Below the pieces are notes generated by a model, which did not search any database, was not told where the DNA came from, and saw only the letters and a program-made list of their open reading frames with translations. Of a stretch of 64,000 bases of DNA, positions 8,930 through 17,976 are shown one piece after another (within the stretch, counting starts at the first letter, position 1; each line of letters opens with the position of its first letter). The DNA comes from JALFST01 sp022779285 (lineage in GTDB: Bacteria; Bacillota; Clostridia; Tissierellales; Peptoniphilaceae), in the NCBI GenBank assembly GCA_050313895.1, contig JBNPMI010000009.1; one strand, written 5' to 3'. The translations under genes and the position numbers were made by a program.

Positions 8930-9505
8930 TCAATCCTCCTCATAGCAAATCTGCTGCATGACACGATCGGCTGTAGCCTTTCCTCTGAGCTTTTCAATCA
9001 GCGCTCGGCCCAGCTTTATGGAAGCGCCCAGCGCACGTCCTGTCAGCACATGCTCATCTGTCACAACCGGCTCATCTACGGGAATGGCTCCTGCAAGCTC
9101 TTTTTCCATTCCGGGGTATACCGTCGATTTTTTACCCTCTAAAATACCCGCCTTGGCAAGAACGGTCGGTCCCGCACAAACACTGACAAAATCCAGGCCT
9201 TGTTCTTGATGGTTTCTCAGGATTTCCGTGAGAACGGCATTCGCCTTGAAATTTTCCACGCCCCGAGTTCCTCCCGGTATAAAGAAGACTTTTCCGGTAC
9301 CATCATGCATTTCTCCGATTTCCATGTCGCAAACGATCGGGACGTTGTGCAGGCTGACAATCGTACGATGATCTTCCGATTGCCATTGCTCAGCTCCCAC
9401 CGCAACCGTAGCAACGGATATCTCCGCTCTTCGAAGCAGATCCACCATCAGCAAAGCCTCACACTCCTCCGTTCCGTCCGTCAAAAATACGAATACCTCC
9501 GCCAT
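8930..9505 (-). CDS. DJ-1/PfpI family protein
   Basis: Cytosolic protein of 191 residues in the DJ-1/ThiJ/PfpI family (deglycase, chaperone or amidotransferase-like members). The nucleophile elbow VSVCAGPTVLAKAG carries the conserved Cys, and the N-terminal FLTDGTEECEA has the conserved Glu that tunes it. GGAGG with 5-nt spacing fixes the ATG at 9505. Single gene; neighbours give no pathway. In Firmicutes such proteins are often linked to carbonyl or oxidative stress, which is only a family expectation here. Confidence 0.9.
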   Translation of the reverse strand: MAEVFVFLTDGTEECEALLMVDLLRRAEISVATVAVGAEQWQSEDHRTIVSLHNVPIVCDMEIGEMHDGTGKVFFIPGGTRGVENFKANAVLTEILRNHQEQGLDFVSVCAGPTVLAKAGILEGKKSTVYPGMEKELAGAIPVDEPVVTDEHVLTGRALGASIKLGRALIEKLRGKATADRVMQQICYEED

Positions 9506-9619
9506 AAGCACCTCCCTTTCTTTTTTTCATTCATACCCACTCCTTCCCGTCACACAAACAAAAATCCATGTGTTTTGCGTGGAATCATTTATAATATTCT
9601 GGAATAGAAAGGATATTCC

Positions 9620-10687
9620 ATGGCAGTTTATGAATATGAAAAAAAAGGAGAGCTCTCTCCGTTTACACAGGTGACGCTGCTGAGCGGATCTCCCAGGCGG
9701 CGTGAGCTCGCACACTTTCTGAATCCCATTGTGGACACCTTTCCCGTGGAAGAGCGATCCATCGAGGAACACTTTGCTTCCCTCTATGCCTCTCTCCCCT
9801 TCCTGGAAAAAAGTGCGAAAATCTGTTGCGGGATCGCTGCAGGAAAAGCAGGCCTTCGCATGGATGAGAAGGGGCTGTGCCCGGATCCCGATTTTACCGC
9901 TCTTCCGCACGTGCTCTATCTCGCGGCAGATACCATGGTGCTGTGCAATGAAGAACGATACAACAAGCCTGTGGATGAGGCCGATGCCGAACGGATGCTT
10001 CGTTCCTATTTCGGAAACACTCACCGGGTTGTGACTTCGGTTTGCCTGCGTATGGAAGAAAATTATGAGATCTTTTATTCCACTGCGGAGGTCACCTTTA
10101 CCCCCTACTATCCGGAATTGGAGGGTGCAATCCGGGACTATCTTCATTCCTCCTCTCCGATGGACAAGGCCGGCGCTTATGGAATTCAGGAGCTTGATCC
10201 CCGCTTTATCTCCTCTATCCGCGGGGACATTTATACCATTATCGGCCTCCCCGTTTCCGAGCTCGCAAGGCGCATTGCGCCTTTAGAGAAAGCCCTGCAT
10301 CCCCCCGATTTTCCATCCCTGGATGAGTTTTCTCAAATGGTTGAGAGAATATTGGAGGACATGCCCTCCGCCGTATTCGAAGGGCTCAACGGCCTCGTTC
10401 AGATTCAGCCGCAAATCGAATATCATCCCGCGGCAAAAAATCAGGATCTCATCGTAATGGGACGCTACGTCAAGAACGCGCTTGGGCGTCACATTGAAAT
10501 ATACTATGGCTCCTTTCACAAGCAATTTCGTTTTCTCACAAAAGAAGCTCTCCAAGAAAAAATGCGCGAAACCATTTACCATGAATTTCGGCACCATATG
10601 GAAAACATGGCGGGCAATCGCGATTTGGAAATCGAGGATGAGGAATGGATTGCTCAATTTCGAGGAAAAGAAAACGCCGCAGAATAA
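9620..10687 (+). CDS. Maf nucleotide pyrophosphatase fused to a HExxH metallopeptidase-like domain
   Basis: A 355-residue two-domain protein. Residues about 15-230 are a Maf/HAM1-type nucleotide pyrophosphatase, with LLSGSPRRREL, LAADTMV and the SPMDKAGAYGIQE segment; Maf proteins hydrolyse dTTP/UTP or modified nucleotides. Residues about 235-355 match the small metallopeptidase family usually encoded as a separate about 120-residue protein; it has the zinc motif HEFRH (His321, Glu322, His325) followed by His326 and Glu328. The frame is continuous with no start-like break between domains. The start at 9620 follows AAAGGATATTCC. The fusion is the unusual point; the peptide substrate is unknown. 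Confidence 0.88.
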   Translation: MAVYEYEKKGELSPFTQVTLLSGSPRRRELAHFLNPIVDTFPVEERSIEEHFASLYASLPFLEKSAKICCGIAAGKAGLRMDEKGLCPDPDFTALPHVLYLAADTMVLCNEERYNKPVDEADAERMLRSYFGNTHRVVTSVCLRMEENYEIFYSTAEVTFTPYYPELEGAIRDYLHSSSPMDKAGAYGIQELDPRFISSIRGDIYTIIGLPVSELARRIAPLEKALHPPDFPSLDEFSQMVERILEDMPSAVFEGLNGLVQIQPQIEYHPAAKNQDLIVMGRYVKNALGRHIEIYYGSFHKQFRFLTKEALQEKMRETIYHEFRHHMENMAGNRDLEIEDEEWIAQFRGKENAAE

Positions 10688-10689
10688 AG

Positions 10690-10730
10690 GCCCCTCCGGC
10701 CGGACAATCGTCCGGCAGAAGGGGCGCTTT
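10690..10730. terminator. Terminator between convergent genes
   Basis: GCCCCT..GCCGGAC and GTCCGGC..AGGGGC form a long stem around AATC between the Maf fusion gene and the leftward permease gene. The T-tract is richer on the minus side. Confidence 0.75.
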
Positions 10731-10773
10731 CATATCCTGCTGTGCTTTTCTTCATAATTTCATATGTTGACAG

Positions 10774-12096
10774 CTATATTTTTCTCTTCATATATTGATA
10801 GCCCAGCATCACGACCAGGGTGCAGAAGCATAGAAAAACGACTACATAAACGGGACTGGCAAGGATGGATCCTATGAGAATCACGATTGAGCCCAAAATT
10901 GCCATAATGGGGCTCCAAAGACCGCCCGATTGATTTTTTTTGCGGTATTGAAAGACGGCTTTGTAAAGAAGAATATAGATCAGAAAATTAAAAACAATGG
11001 AAATTTCACTGATATCGCGTCCATTCAAAATATTGAACCGCATCACAAAATAATGAAGAATGGCCCAAACAAAAACACATCCCAGAAAAATCAGACCCGA
11101 TTTCACGCTGAGCTGAGTCTTCTCACTTTTGTGTGAAATCCCGTGATCGGGAATCATTCCCTTTTCTGCAAGCGCCTGCGGCATACGAATTCCGCTCAGT
11201 GTCAATGCATTCAGCACGCCGAGCACCGAAATCACGACGATAACCATCACCAGATTGGCGGCGCGTGTTCCAAAAGCCTTGGCAACAGCGGCGTTGATGG
11301 CACTATCCCCCAGCTTTATGATCGCCTCGGATCCCAAAATTTTGGAGATTCCGAAAACATAGAGCACATAAGAAAGCATTATGACAATGGGGCTGAGCGC
11401 CAATGCCCGTGTAACATTTTTCTCGGAATTCCGCACCTCCGGCGCAGCATGAAGCACCACGGTCCAGCCATCGTAGGCAAAGGTCAGAGGAACCAGGGCG
11501 CTCAGCCAGCTCCATTTTCCGATTTCCCGTACAAAGGTACTCCCTCCGACTGCCTGCCAGCTCAAGGGCGGCGCAAGGAAAATGCCGTAAAATGCAATCA
11601 CAACCAACGGGATCATCTTAATCACCGTGGAAATGTTCTGGATATATCCTCCCCAGGACCGGCTCAGCAAATTGATGACAAAGAAGATCACAAAATAACC
11701 CATGCCCAATGCAATTTGCTGCAGGAGAGTAGCTTCCACCCCGACAAGAATCCATGTGTAGATTGCCGCCGCCCAGCTCACAACGACGGCAACGCTTGGA
11801 GTATAGACAAAGCACTGAAACCATCCGAAGCCTGCTGCCATTTCGGTGCTCACAAAAGCATCAAAATATGCCATCAGGCCGCCGGATGCCTTGGTCTGTT
11901 TCGAGATCGTGGTGAGAGTCAGGCTTCCGAAAATAATACATACCGCCCCCAGCGCAAGCACGAAAAGACCCACAAGAATATTCCCGTCGGTATATCGGAA
12001 AATATCATCCGCCTTAAAATATATGCCGGACCCGATCACAATTCCCACCATGAGCATAATCATGGTAAATAGTCCATAGGTTTGCTGTTTTTTCAT
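10774..12096 (-). CDS. APC-family amino acid permease
   Basis: Integral membrane amino acid transporter or exchanger of 440 residues with about 12 hydrophobic helices. The first helix holds the APC substrate-carboxylate loop IGSGIY, and the sixth-helix region LVPLTFAYDGWTVV fits the LAT/SteT-like subfamily. GGAGG with 5-nt spacing precedes the ATG. Transcribed alone, convergent with the Maf fusion gene. The substrate, probably a neutral amino acid, cannot be decided. Confidence 0.92.
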   Translation of the reverse strand: MKKQQTYGLFTMIMLMVGIVIGSGIYFKADDIFRYTDGNILVGLFVLALGAVCIIFGSLTLTTISKQTKASGGLMAYFDAFVSTEMAAGFGWFQCFVYTPSVAVVVSWAAAIYTWILVGVEATLLQQIALGMGYFVIFFVINLLSRSWGGYIQNISTVIKMIPLVVIAFYGIFLAPPLSWQAVGGSTFVREIGKWSWLSALVPLTFAYDGWTVVLHAAPEVRNSEKNVTRALALSPIVIMLSYVLYVFGISKILGSEAIIKLGDSAINAAVAKAFGTRAANLVMVIVVISVLGVLNALTLSGIRMPQALAEKGMIPDHGISHKSEKTQLSVKSGLIFLGCVFVWAILHYFVMRFNILNGRDISEISIVFNFLIYILLYKAVFQYRKKNQSGGLWSPIMAILGSIVILIGSILASPVYVVVFLCFCTLVVMLGYQYMKRKI

Positions 12097-12178
12097 TCAA
12101 TCCTCCGAATTTTTATTTCTTATTGTACCCCAGCTGTCGCATATGTGTAAATTTTTGATGAAACGTTGTCCGAAAAAT

Positions 12179-12220
12179 TTGACATTTTTCATTCTCTATG
12201 TAAAATGAGAATCGTTCCTA
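12179..12220 (+). promoter_or_regulatory. Promoter and Fur/Zur-like box of the zinc operon
   Basis: TTGACA (12179) and TAAAAT (12201) are separated by 16 bp. Overlapping the last base of the -10 is TGAGAAT-C-GTTCCTA (12206-12220), an imperfect 7-1-7 Fur-family palindrome. The position would block transcription, fitting zinc-dependent autorepression by the first gene product. Confidence 0.65.
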
Positions 12221-12237
12221 AATTTAAGGAGGCGATC

Positions 12238-12729
12238 ATGACTACAACAAAAGAAGAGAAAAAAACATCTCCGCGTCATTATCGGACGAGACAGATTCAA
12301 GAGCTTCTTGAATACTTTCATCAAAGGCCCGGAAAACATGTTTCCGCAAAGGAACTATGCGAATTTTTTTCTCAAAAAAAAGAAAAGTCCATCTCCCCTT
12401 CTACCATTTACCGTTTGCTGACTCGGCTCTGCGAAGCCGGCACGCTGACTCGTTATGTCATTGAAGAAACGAAAAGCGCCTGCTACGCTTACATTCCCGA
12501 AACACAGCACCCTGCAGAAGAACGTTGCTTTCACGGTATCTGTGAAGCCTGCGGCAGAGTATTGCACCTGCACTGCAAGGGGGTCGAGAATCTGGATCAT
12601 CATCTGCTGGAAGCGCACGGATTTTCTCTCGATCCGCATCGAACCGTATTCTACGGCCTTTGCCGGGAATGCCGTCAGCAAAAGACACGTCAGGAACCGC
12701 AACAAAACATTCAAAGAAAGATATATTAA
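12238..12729 (+). CDS. Fur-family regulator, probably zinc-responsive (Zur)
   Basis: A 163-residue metalloregulator with an N-terminal winged helix (about 15-90) and a C-terminal dimerisation domain. Two structural CxxC pairs are visible, CEAC and CREC, plus His-rich stretches (HLHCKG and NLDHHLLEAHGF) that supply metal ligands. It is the first gene of an operon with znuACB, 13 nt upstream of znuA, so Zur is the best assignment; Fur or PerR are less likely from context. The ATG at 12238 follows AAGGAGG. A Fur-like box overlaps its promoter. Confidence 0.9.
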   Translation: MTTTKEEKKTSPRHYRTRQIQELLEYFHQRPGKHVSAKELCEFFSQKKEKSISPSTIYRLLTRLCEAGTLTRYVIEETKSACYAYIPETQHPAEERCFHGICEACGRVLHLHCKGVENLDHHLLEAHGFSLDPHRTVFYGLCRECRQQKTRQEPQQNIQRKIY

Positions 12730-12742
12730 AGAAAGGTAAGCT

Positions 12743-13819
12743 ATGAAAAAAATATTGACCATACTGTTTTCTGCATTGTTTCTCTTATCCGGATGCGGCA
12801 TGAGCCGGACTCCCGCTTCTCAAAGCTCTGAATCCATGGCAAGCGCCGAAAAGAATCAGACTGCCAAAAAAATTCAAGTCGTTACCACTATTTTTCCGGA
12901 ATACGACTGGGTTCGCGAGGTCGTCGGCAATCATGCGGATTCCGTCGAGCTTACGCTCTTGACGGATAAGGGCACCGATTTACACAGCTATCAGCCTACC
13001 GTTGACGATCTGTTGAAAATTTCCAATGCGGATCTCTTTCTCTACGTCGGCGGAGAGTCCGACGGATGGATTCAGGATGCCCTGAAAAATGCGGCAAATC
13101 CACAGCGAAAAACGCTCAGAATGATGGATGTGCTCTCTGATCGATTAAAAGAAGAGGAGTTGAAGGAAGGCATGGAGGCCGATCACGACCATGATCACGA
13201 GGAGACAGATCACGAGCATGAGGATACGGATCACTCTCACGAGGACCATGATCACGAGCATGAGGATCACGAGGATTCTCCGGAAATTGATGAGCACGTA
13301 TGGCTCTCTTTACGCAATGCAAAAATCGCCGTACAGTCCATTGCGGATCAGCTGAGCGCTCTCGATCCGAAAAATGCTGCCGATTACAAAAAAAATGCGG
13401 AAGAATATATTCAACAGCTCTCCGCATTGGATCAGAAATATGAAAGCACATTGAAAAGCCTGCCCAAAAACACCGTCGTCTTCGGAGATCGATTCCCCTT
13501 CCGCTACCTGGTAGAGGATTATCATTTGGATTACTTCGCAGCCTTTGTCGGCTGCTCTGCGGAAACGGAAGCCAGCTTTCAAACCATTATCTTCTTAGCA
13601 AATAAAGTGGATGAGCTTCAGCTTCCCGCAGTATTTACGATTGAGGGCCCCGATCACAGGATTGCAAAATCCGTTGTGGAAAATACGAAGGCGAAAAATC
13701 AAAAAGTGCTGCAATTAAATTCCATGCAATCCGTGACCTCCGCGCAGATTGATCAGGGAATTCACTATCTTTCATTAATGGAAGAAAATCTCAATCAGCT
13801 CGCAGAGGGATTGAAATAA
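12743..13819 (+). CDS. znuA: Zinc-binding lipoprotein of the ZnuA/AdcA family
   Basis: Surface-anchored solute-binding protein of 358 residues for high-affinity zinc (possibly manganese) uptake. Lipobox LLSGC with Cys18. A His/Asp/Glu-rich loop at residues 147-177 has more than ten histidines and is typical of zinc-specific members, where it gathers zinc. Candidate site ligands include His81 (DLHSY) and His185 (DEHVW); the third position reads GDRFPFRYL rather than the usual SHxAFGY, as in a recognised subfamily with a GCSAETEAS segment. Followed directly by the ATPase and permease genes. Confidence 0.94.
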   Translation: MKKILTILFSALFLLSGCGMSRTPASQSSESMASAEKNQTAKKIQVVTTIFPEYDWVREVVGNHADSVELTLLTDKGTDLHSYQPTVDDLLKISNADLFLYVGGESDGWIQDALKNAANPQRKTLRMMDVLSDRLKEEELKEGMEADHDHDHEETDHEHEDTDHSHEDHDHEHEDHEDSPEIDEHVWLSLRNAKIAVQSIADQLSALDPKNAADYKKNAEEYIQQLSALDQKYESTLKSLPKNTVVFGDRFPFRYLVEDYHLDYFAAFVGCSAETEASFQTIIFLANKVDELQLPAVFTIEGPDHRIAKSVVENTKAKNQKVLQLNSMQSVTSAQIDQGIHYLSLMEENLNQLAEGLK

Positions 13820-13837
13820 GCTTCAGAAAGGGAAACT

Positions 13838-14575
13838 ATGGGACTGATCTTTGTCGACCACCTCACAATCGGATATGAGAAGCATCCGGTACAGGAGGAT
13901 ATCAGCTTTACCGTTCAGGATGGCGATTACGTGGCTATTGTCGGAGAAAACGGCTCCGGAAAAACAACCCTGATGAGAACACTGCTGGGGCTTCAGCCTG
14001 CACTCGGAGGTGATATCCGATTCGGGGACGGTCTTTCCTCTCGCCAAATCGGATATCTGCCTCAGCAGACGCCGATCCAAAGAGATTTTCCGGCCTCCGT
14101 GCGCGAAATCGTACTGTCCGGATTTCAGGGGAAAATGGGGCTTCGGCCATTTTACACTCGCCGGCAAAAACAATTTGCGGAACAAACCATCGATCGTCTT
14201 CAGCTGCGCCCTCTCGTCAATCGCTGCTACCGGGAATTATCCGGCGGACAGCAGCAGCGTGTGCTCCTGGCGCGAGCTCTTTGCGCTGCGGAAAAGGTAT
14301 TGCTCTTAGATGAGCCCGTTTCCGGACTGGATCCGCATGTTACCGCAGAAATGTACGCAACGATTGAAAAGCTCAATCAGGAAGGGATGACTATTTTGAT
14401 GATTTCACATGACATGGAATCGGTGTTGCGCTATGCCACGCATATTATCCATGTGGGACATACGGTGACCTTCGGAACCAAGGACGAATACTTGGAGCAG
14501 TATGGCCTTGAGCATGCCTATCACGAGGACTGCATGCCGCACGACCCGTTTCAAGAGGAGGCTCATCATGCATGA
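13838..14575 (+). CDS. znuC: Zinc ABC transporter ATP-binding protein
   Basis: Cytosolic ATPase of 245 residues energising zinc import with ZnuA and ZnuB. Walker A GENGSGKTT, Q-loop in YLPQQ, signature LSGGQQQRVL, Walker B VLLLDEPVSG and ISHD are present. C-terminal residues are His-rich (EEAHHA), which may bind metal. It starts 18 nt after znuA and overlaps the permease gene by 8 nt, so translation is probably coupled. Confidence 0.95.
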   Translation: MGLIFVDHLTIGYEKHPVQEDISFTVQDGDYVAIVGENGSGKTTLMRTLLGLQPALGGDIRFGDGLSSRQIGYLPQQTPIQRDFPASVREIVLSGFQGKMGLRPFYTRRQKQFAEQTIDRLQLRPLVNRCYRELSGGQQQRVLLARALCAAEKVLLLDEPVSGLDPHVTAEMYATIEKLNQEGMTILMISHDMESVLRYATHIIHVGHTVTFGTKDEYLEQYGLEHAYHEDCMPHDPFQEEAHHA

Positions 14576-15416
14576 TATGCTTCTCAAATTACAGGACTAT
14601 TTCCAATATCCGTTTGTGCGCTATGCTCTCGTTGTCGGCGTCCTGATTGCACTTTGCTCCTCATTGTTCGGAGTAACACTGGTTCTCAAGCGCTTCTCCT
14701 TCATCAGCGACGGTCTGTCCCATGTGGCCTTTGGAGCCATTGCCGTCGCCACCGTGGTCGATCTTACGGATCAGATGCTCCTGGTGCTTCCGATAACGAT
14801 GCTCTGTGCCATTCTGCTTCTGCGAGGAGGACAAAAAACAAAAATCAAGGGGGATGCCGCCATCGCCATGTTTTCCGTCGGAGCATTGGCCATCGGATAT
14901 CTCCTGATCAATGCCTTCTCCACGAGGCCGAATATTGCCGGAGACGTCTGCTCAACTCTTTTCGGCTCCACCTCCATCCTGACGCTCACTCCTCTGGAAG
15001 TAAAACTGAGCGCCGTACTCTCCCTCATCGTGGTGACCTTGTTTATTGTGTTCTACCACCGTATATTCGCTGTCACCTTTGACGAGGCCTTTGCGCAGGC
15101 TACCGGAACGCATGTTCAGCTAATGAATCTCATGATTGCCGTCATCATCGCCATCATCATCGTCATAGCGATGAATCTTGTAGGCTCGCTGTTGATCTCC
15201 GCTCTTGTCGTCTTTCCCGCGCTTTCCGCCATGAGACTTTTTCACAGCTTCCGAAGCGTCACCATATTCTCCGCATTTTTCTCCATCTTCTGCACACTCT
15301 TCGGAATTCTTCTTTCCATCCTTGCAGAAACACCCATCGGTGCAACGATTGTGGTCATCGATATTATCGGTTTTTTCCTCTGCTGGATCCTCGGAAAAGC
15401 CACGAAAAAAGCATAA
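14568..15416 (+). CDS. znuB: Zinc ABC transporter permease
   Basis: Membrane subunit of 282 residues with about eight or nine helices and the family segments SFISDGLSHVAFGAIA and FVLxxSALVVFPALSA-like sequence. The ATG at 14568 has GAGGAGG with 6-nt spacing and overlaps the end of znuC; the longer frame from 14502 lies inside znuC and is rejected. Last gene of the zinc operon, followed by a strong terminator. Confidence 0.94.
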   Translation: MHDMLLKLQDYFQYPFVRYALVVGVLIALCSSLFGVTLVLKRFSFISDGLSHVAFGAIAVATVVDLTDQMLLVLPITMLCAILLLRGGQKTKIKGDAAIAMFSVGALAIGYLLINAFSTRPNIAGDVCSTLFGSTSILTLTPLEVKLSAVLSLIVVTLFIVFYHRIFAVTFDEAFAQATGTHVQLMNLMIAVIIAIIIVIAMNLVGSLLISALVVFPALSAMRLFHSFRSVTIFSAFFSIFCTLFGILLSILAETPIGATIVVIDIIGFFLCWILGKATKKA

Positions 15417-15425
15417 TCTCGGCGC

Positions 15426-15470
15426 AAAAGGCCCTCCGGTTCCAATGAAACCGGAGGGCCTTTTCCTTTT
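15426..15470. terminator. Bidirectional terminator between znuB and phoR
   Basis: AAAAGGCCCTCCGGTT pairs perfectly with AACCGGAGGGCCTTTT around a 7-nt loop. It ends both the zinc operon and the leftward pst-pho operon. Confidence 0.93.
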
Positions 15471-15478
15471 TGAATTTC

Positions 15479-16576
15479 TTATTTCGGCAAATGTATCAAA
15501 AAAACGGATCCCTTTCCCGGGGTGCTCTTCAGGTCAATGGATCCTCCATAATATTGTACCGTATGCTTTACAAGCGCAAGTCCCAAGCCCGTACGAGAAC
15601 CCTCGACACGGGAACGGCCCGGATCCACCACATAGAAACGCTCAAAGATGCGTTCCTGATCCTCCGGCTGAATCCCCACTCCGTCATCCTTTACTTCAAG
15701 AAGAAAAGATGTGCCGGCATCGCAGAGAGTGATCTCGACGGTCCCCCCCTCCGGCTTTGAGTATTTGATTGCATTGCTGACAAGATTCGATACCATTTCC
15801 GACACAAGACGCTGATTGGCCAGCATGGAAAAATCACCTTCCTGCTGCGAATCCTCTTCCGTATCCGGCAGACTTTCCCGCATGGTATGATACCGAAGCT
15901 CTACCCGATGCTGATGTGCATATTGGCCCAGCGCCTGTATCTGCTGCCGTACAATTTCATCTACATTTAAGAGCTCCTCATTTTGCTCCACCGTGCCATT
16001 ATCAAATTGAGACAAACGGATGATTTCATTGATCATCTGCAGCAGTCTCTCTCCCTCCCGATGAATAATCCCGGCAAAGCGCTGTGCATCCTCCGGGCTT
16101 GCCATTCCCGTTTCAATCATCTCCGCATATCCGTTGATGGATGTCAGCGGACTCTTGAGCTCATGACTCACATTGGCGGAAAATTGCCTCCGAAGCGTGT
16201 CATTTTCACGCACCATGCGCATTTGCTCCAAAAATTCTTTTCGTTCCGGCTCCTGATCGATCAATCGGGCCAGCTCTTTTTCCGTTTGCATGGATCCTTC
16301 CGTATTGTCCAATTTTCCGGTGATTCGAGCCTGCAAATAATGAACAATGCTCCGTAACGGCCGGATTCCGTCGGAATATAGCTTGGATGAGACCGCTCCC
16401 GAAACAAGCGCCGCGAAAACGGACAGCACCGCAGCCATTCCCAAAATCAGATAAAACACCTGCTCCCGCGTGGAAAAGGGCATTGCGTTTTTCAGGACAA
16501 AAACAGCAAACGCCAGCGTCACAAAAACGGATGCCAGCGTTGTCTTCAGTATTGTTTTGAAAAACTGTTTTTTCAT
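15479..16576 (-). CDS. phoR: Phosphate-type sensor histidine kinase PhoR
   Basis: Membrane kinase of 365 residues. Two N-terminal helices (about 9-30 and 39-62), a short linker without a recognisable PAS domain, dimerisation domain with VSHELKSPLT (His138), and ATPase domain with NLVSNAIKYS, DDGVGI and RTGLGLAL. It is shorter than Bacillus PhoR (about 580), as in many clostridia that sense phosphate through PstSCAB-PhoU. It starts one base after the PhoB-like gene stop, so the pair is translationally coupled. Last gene of the pst-pho operon. Confidence 0.9.
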   Translation of the reverse strand: MKKQFFKTILKTTLASVFVTLAFAVFVLKNAMPFSTREQVFYLILGMAAVLSVFAALVSGAVSSKLYSDGIRPLRSIVHYLQARITGKLDNTEGSMQTEKELARLIDQEPERKEFLEQMRMVRENDTLRRQFSANVSHELKSPLTSINGYAEMIETGMASPEDAQRFAGIIHREGERLLQMINEIIRLSQFDNGTVEQNEELLNVDEIVRQQIQALGQYAHQHRVELRYHTMRESLPDTEEDSQQEGDFSMLANQRLVSEMVSNLVSNAIKYSKPEGGTVEITLCDAGTSFLLEVKDDGVGIQPEDQERIFERFYVVDPGRSRVEGSRTGLGLALVKHTVQYYGGSIDLKSTPGKGSVFLIHLPK

Positions 16577-16577
16577 C

Positions 16578-17252
16578 TCACTCTCCCAGTCGATACCCTA
16601 CGTTGCGTACCGTATGTATCCAGTGTGCCGCTTCTCCCAGCTTTGCGCGAAGCGTTCGAATGTGTACATCTACCGTGCGGGTTTCTCCGGAATAATCATA
16701 GTCCCAAACGGTGTTCATCATTTGATCCCGTGTAAGCACGACGCCCACATTTTTCATCATATAGGCCAACAGCTCAAATTCCTTGTAAGTCAGCCCGATC
16801 GGTCTTCCTCCTACAGTCACCATGCGCGTCTCATGATCTAAACGAATTTCATGAAACTCGTAGATTTTTTGATGAATTCCTTCTCCGGTACGACGTAAAA
16901 CGGCTCGCACACGGCTCATAAGCTCCATCACACCGAAGGGCTTGGTCACATAATCATCCGCCCCGAGATCCAATCCCCGTACCTTGTCCATTTCCGCATT
17001 CTTCGCCGTCATCATGATCACCGGAACCTCAGCGGAGGAAGAGGATTGTCTCAGTCTTTTCAATATGGAGTACCCATCCTCCCCTTCCAGCATAATGTCG
17101 AGCAGGATCAGATCGGGCAGCTCGTTGCGGAGCGCTTCATAAAGCGCGGCCGCATCCGAAAAGCCTTCGGTCTGATACTCGTTTTTTTCTAAAGCATAGC
17201 TCACGAGATCGCGAATATTGGCATCATCCTCTACAATAAAAATCTTTTTCAT
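16578..17252 (-). CDS. phoB: Phosphate response regulator PhoB/PhoP
   Basis: OmpR-family regulator of 224 residues: receiver domain with EDD at 8-10, Asp52 (LILLD) and TKPF, then a winged helix ending VRNVGYRLGE. Expected to activate the pst promoter under phosphate limitation; a phased TTNACA box lies upstream of pstS. Located downstream of phoU and directly upstream of the kinase gene. The RBS GAGAGG precedes the ATG. Confidence 0.92.
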   Translation of the reverse strand: MKKIFIVEDDANIRDLVSYALEKNEYQTEGFSDAAALYEALRNELPDLILLDIMLEGEDGYSILKRLRQSSSSAEVPVIMMTAKNAEMDKVRGLDLGADDYVTKPFGVMELMSRVRAVLRRTGEGIHQKIYEFHEIRLDHETRMVTVGGRPIGLTYKEFELLAYMMKNVGVVLTRDQMMNTVWDYDYSGETRTVDVHIRTLRAKLGEAAHWIHTVRNVGYRLGE

Positions 17253-17307
17253 GCATTTCCTCTCGTACCCTGCCCGATTTCATATTCAAACCGGAAAACA
17301 CAGAAGC

Positions 17308-17961
17308 TCAGTCAAATTTCGTCGATTTTCCTGTAAGCGAAAATAGAACAGATTCCGCAATGTTTTGCGCATGATCTCCAATGCGCTCCAGATATTTGGC
17401 AATCATCAAAAGATCCACCATGACGCCGGCATCCAGAGTCCGCTCACGAATATCAAGAATGAGTTCATCGCGAACAGCAAGAAAAAGCGTATCCACCTGA
17501 TCATCCAAAAGTGCGGTTTCCTGAGCAAGATCGCTGTCTCCCCGTATGAACGCCTGCACCGCCTGATTAATCATATGATCGGTAACCGCGGCCATCTCGC
17601 GTAAGCTGTGCATCTCCTTGATTGCATGATTTCGGCGAAGCATCTCTAAAACCAGAATACTGATGTCCTCGGCCTGATCCCCGATACGTTCCAAATCCGT
17701 ATTCATATGCAAGGCGGCAGAAACAAAACGCAAATCGGAGGCTACCGGCGTCTCCTTCAGAATCAGTAAAATCGATTGCTGTGAAATGGCATTTTCCAGT
17801 GCATTCACCGATTTTTCCTGATCAATCACCTCCCGGGCCGCATCCTCGTTCAGCTCCGTAAGCGCCTGAATTGCTCTCGTCACGGCATGGCTGCACATTT
17901 GTCCCATTTCGATCAAATTGGCGTTAAGAGCTTCCAATTTATGCTCATATTGATCTCTCAT
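17308..17961 (-). CDS. phoU: Phosphate signalling protein PhoU
   Basis: Cytosolic protein of 217 residues made of two repeated three-helix PhoU domains; the metal-binding motif occurs as ERIGDQAEDI and again as ERIGDHAQNI. It links transporter state to the PhoR-like kinase and restrains phosphate uptake. AAGGAGG precedes the ATG. Located between pstB (15 nt) and the regulator genes, the usual order. Confidence 0.96.
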   Translation of the reverse strand: MRDQYEHKLEALNANLIEMGQMCSHAVTRAIQALTELNEDAAREVIDQEKSVNALENAISQQSILLILKETPVASDLRFVSAALHMNTDLERIGDQAEDISILVLEMLRRNHAIKEMHSLREMAAVTDHMINQAVQAFIRGDSDLAQETALLDDQVDTLFLAVRDELILDIRERTLDAGVMVDLLMIAKYLERIGDHAQNIAESVLFSLTGKSTKFD

Positions 17962-17976
17962 AATTCCTCCTTGGGA

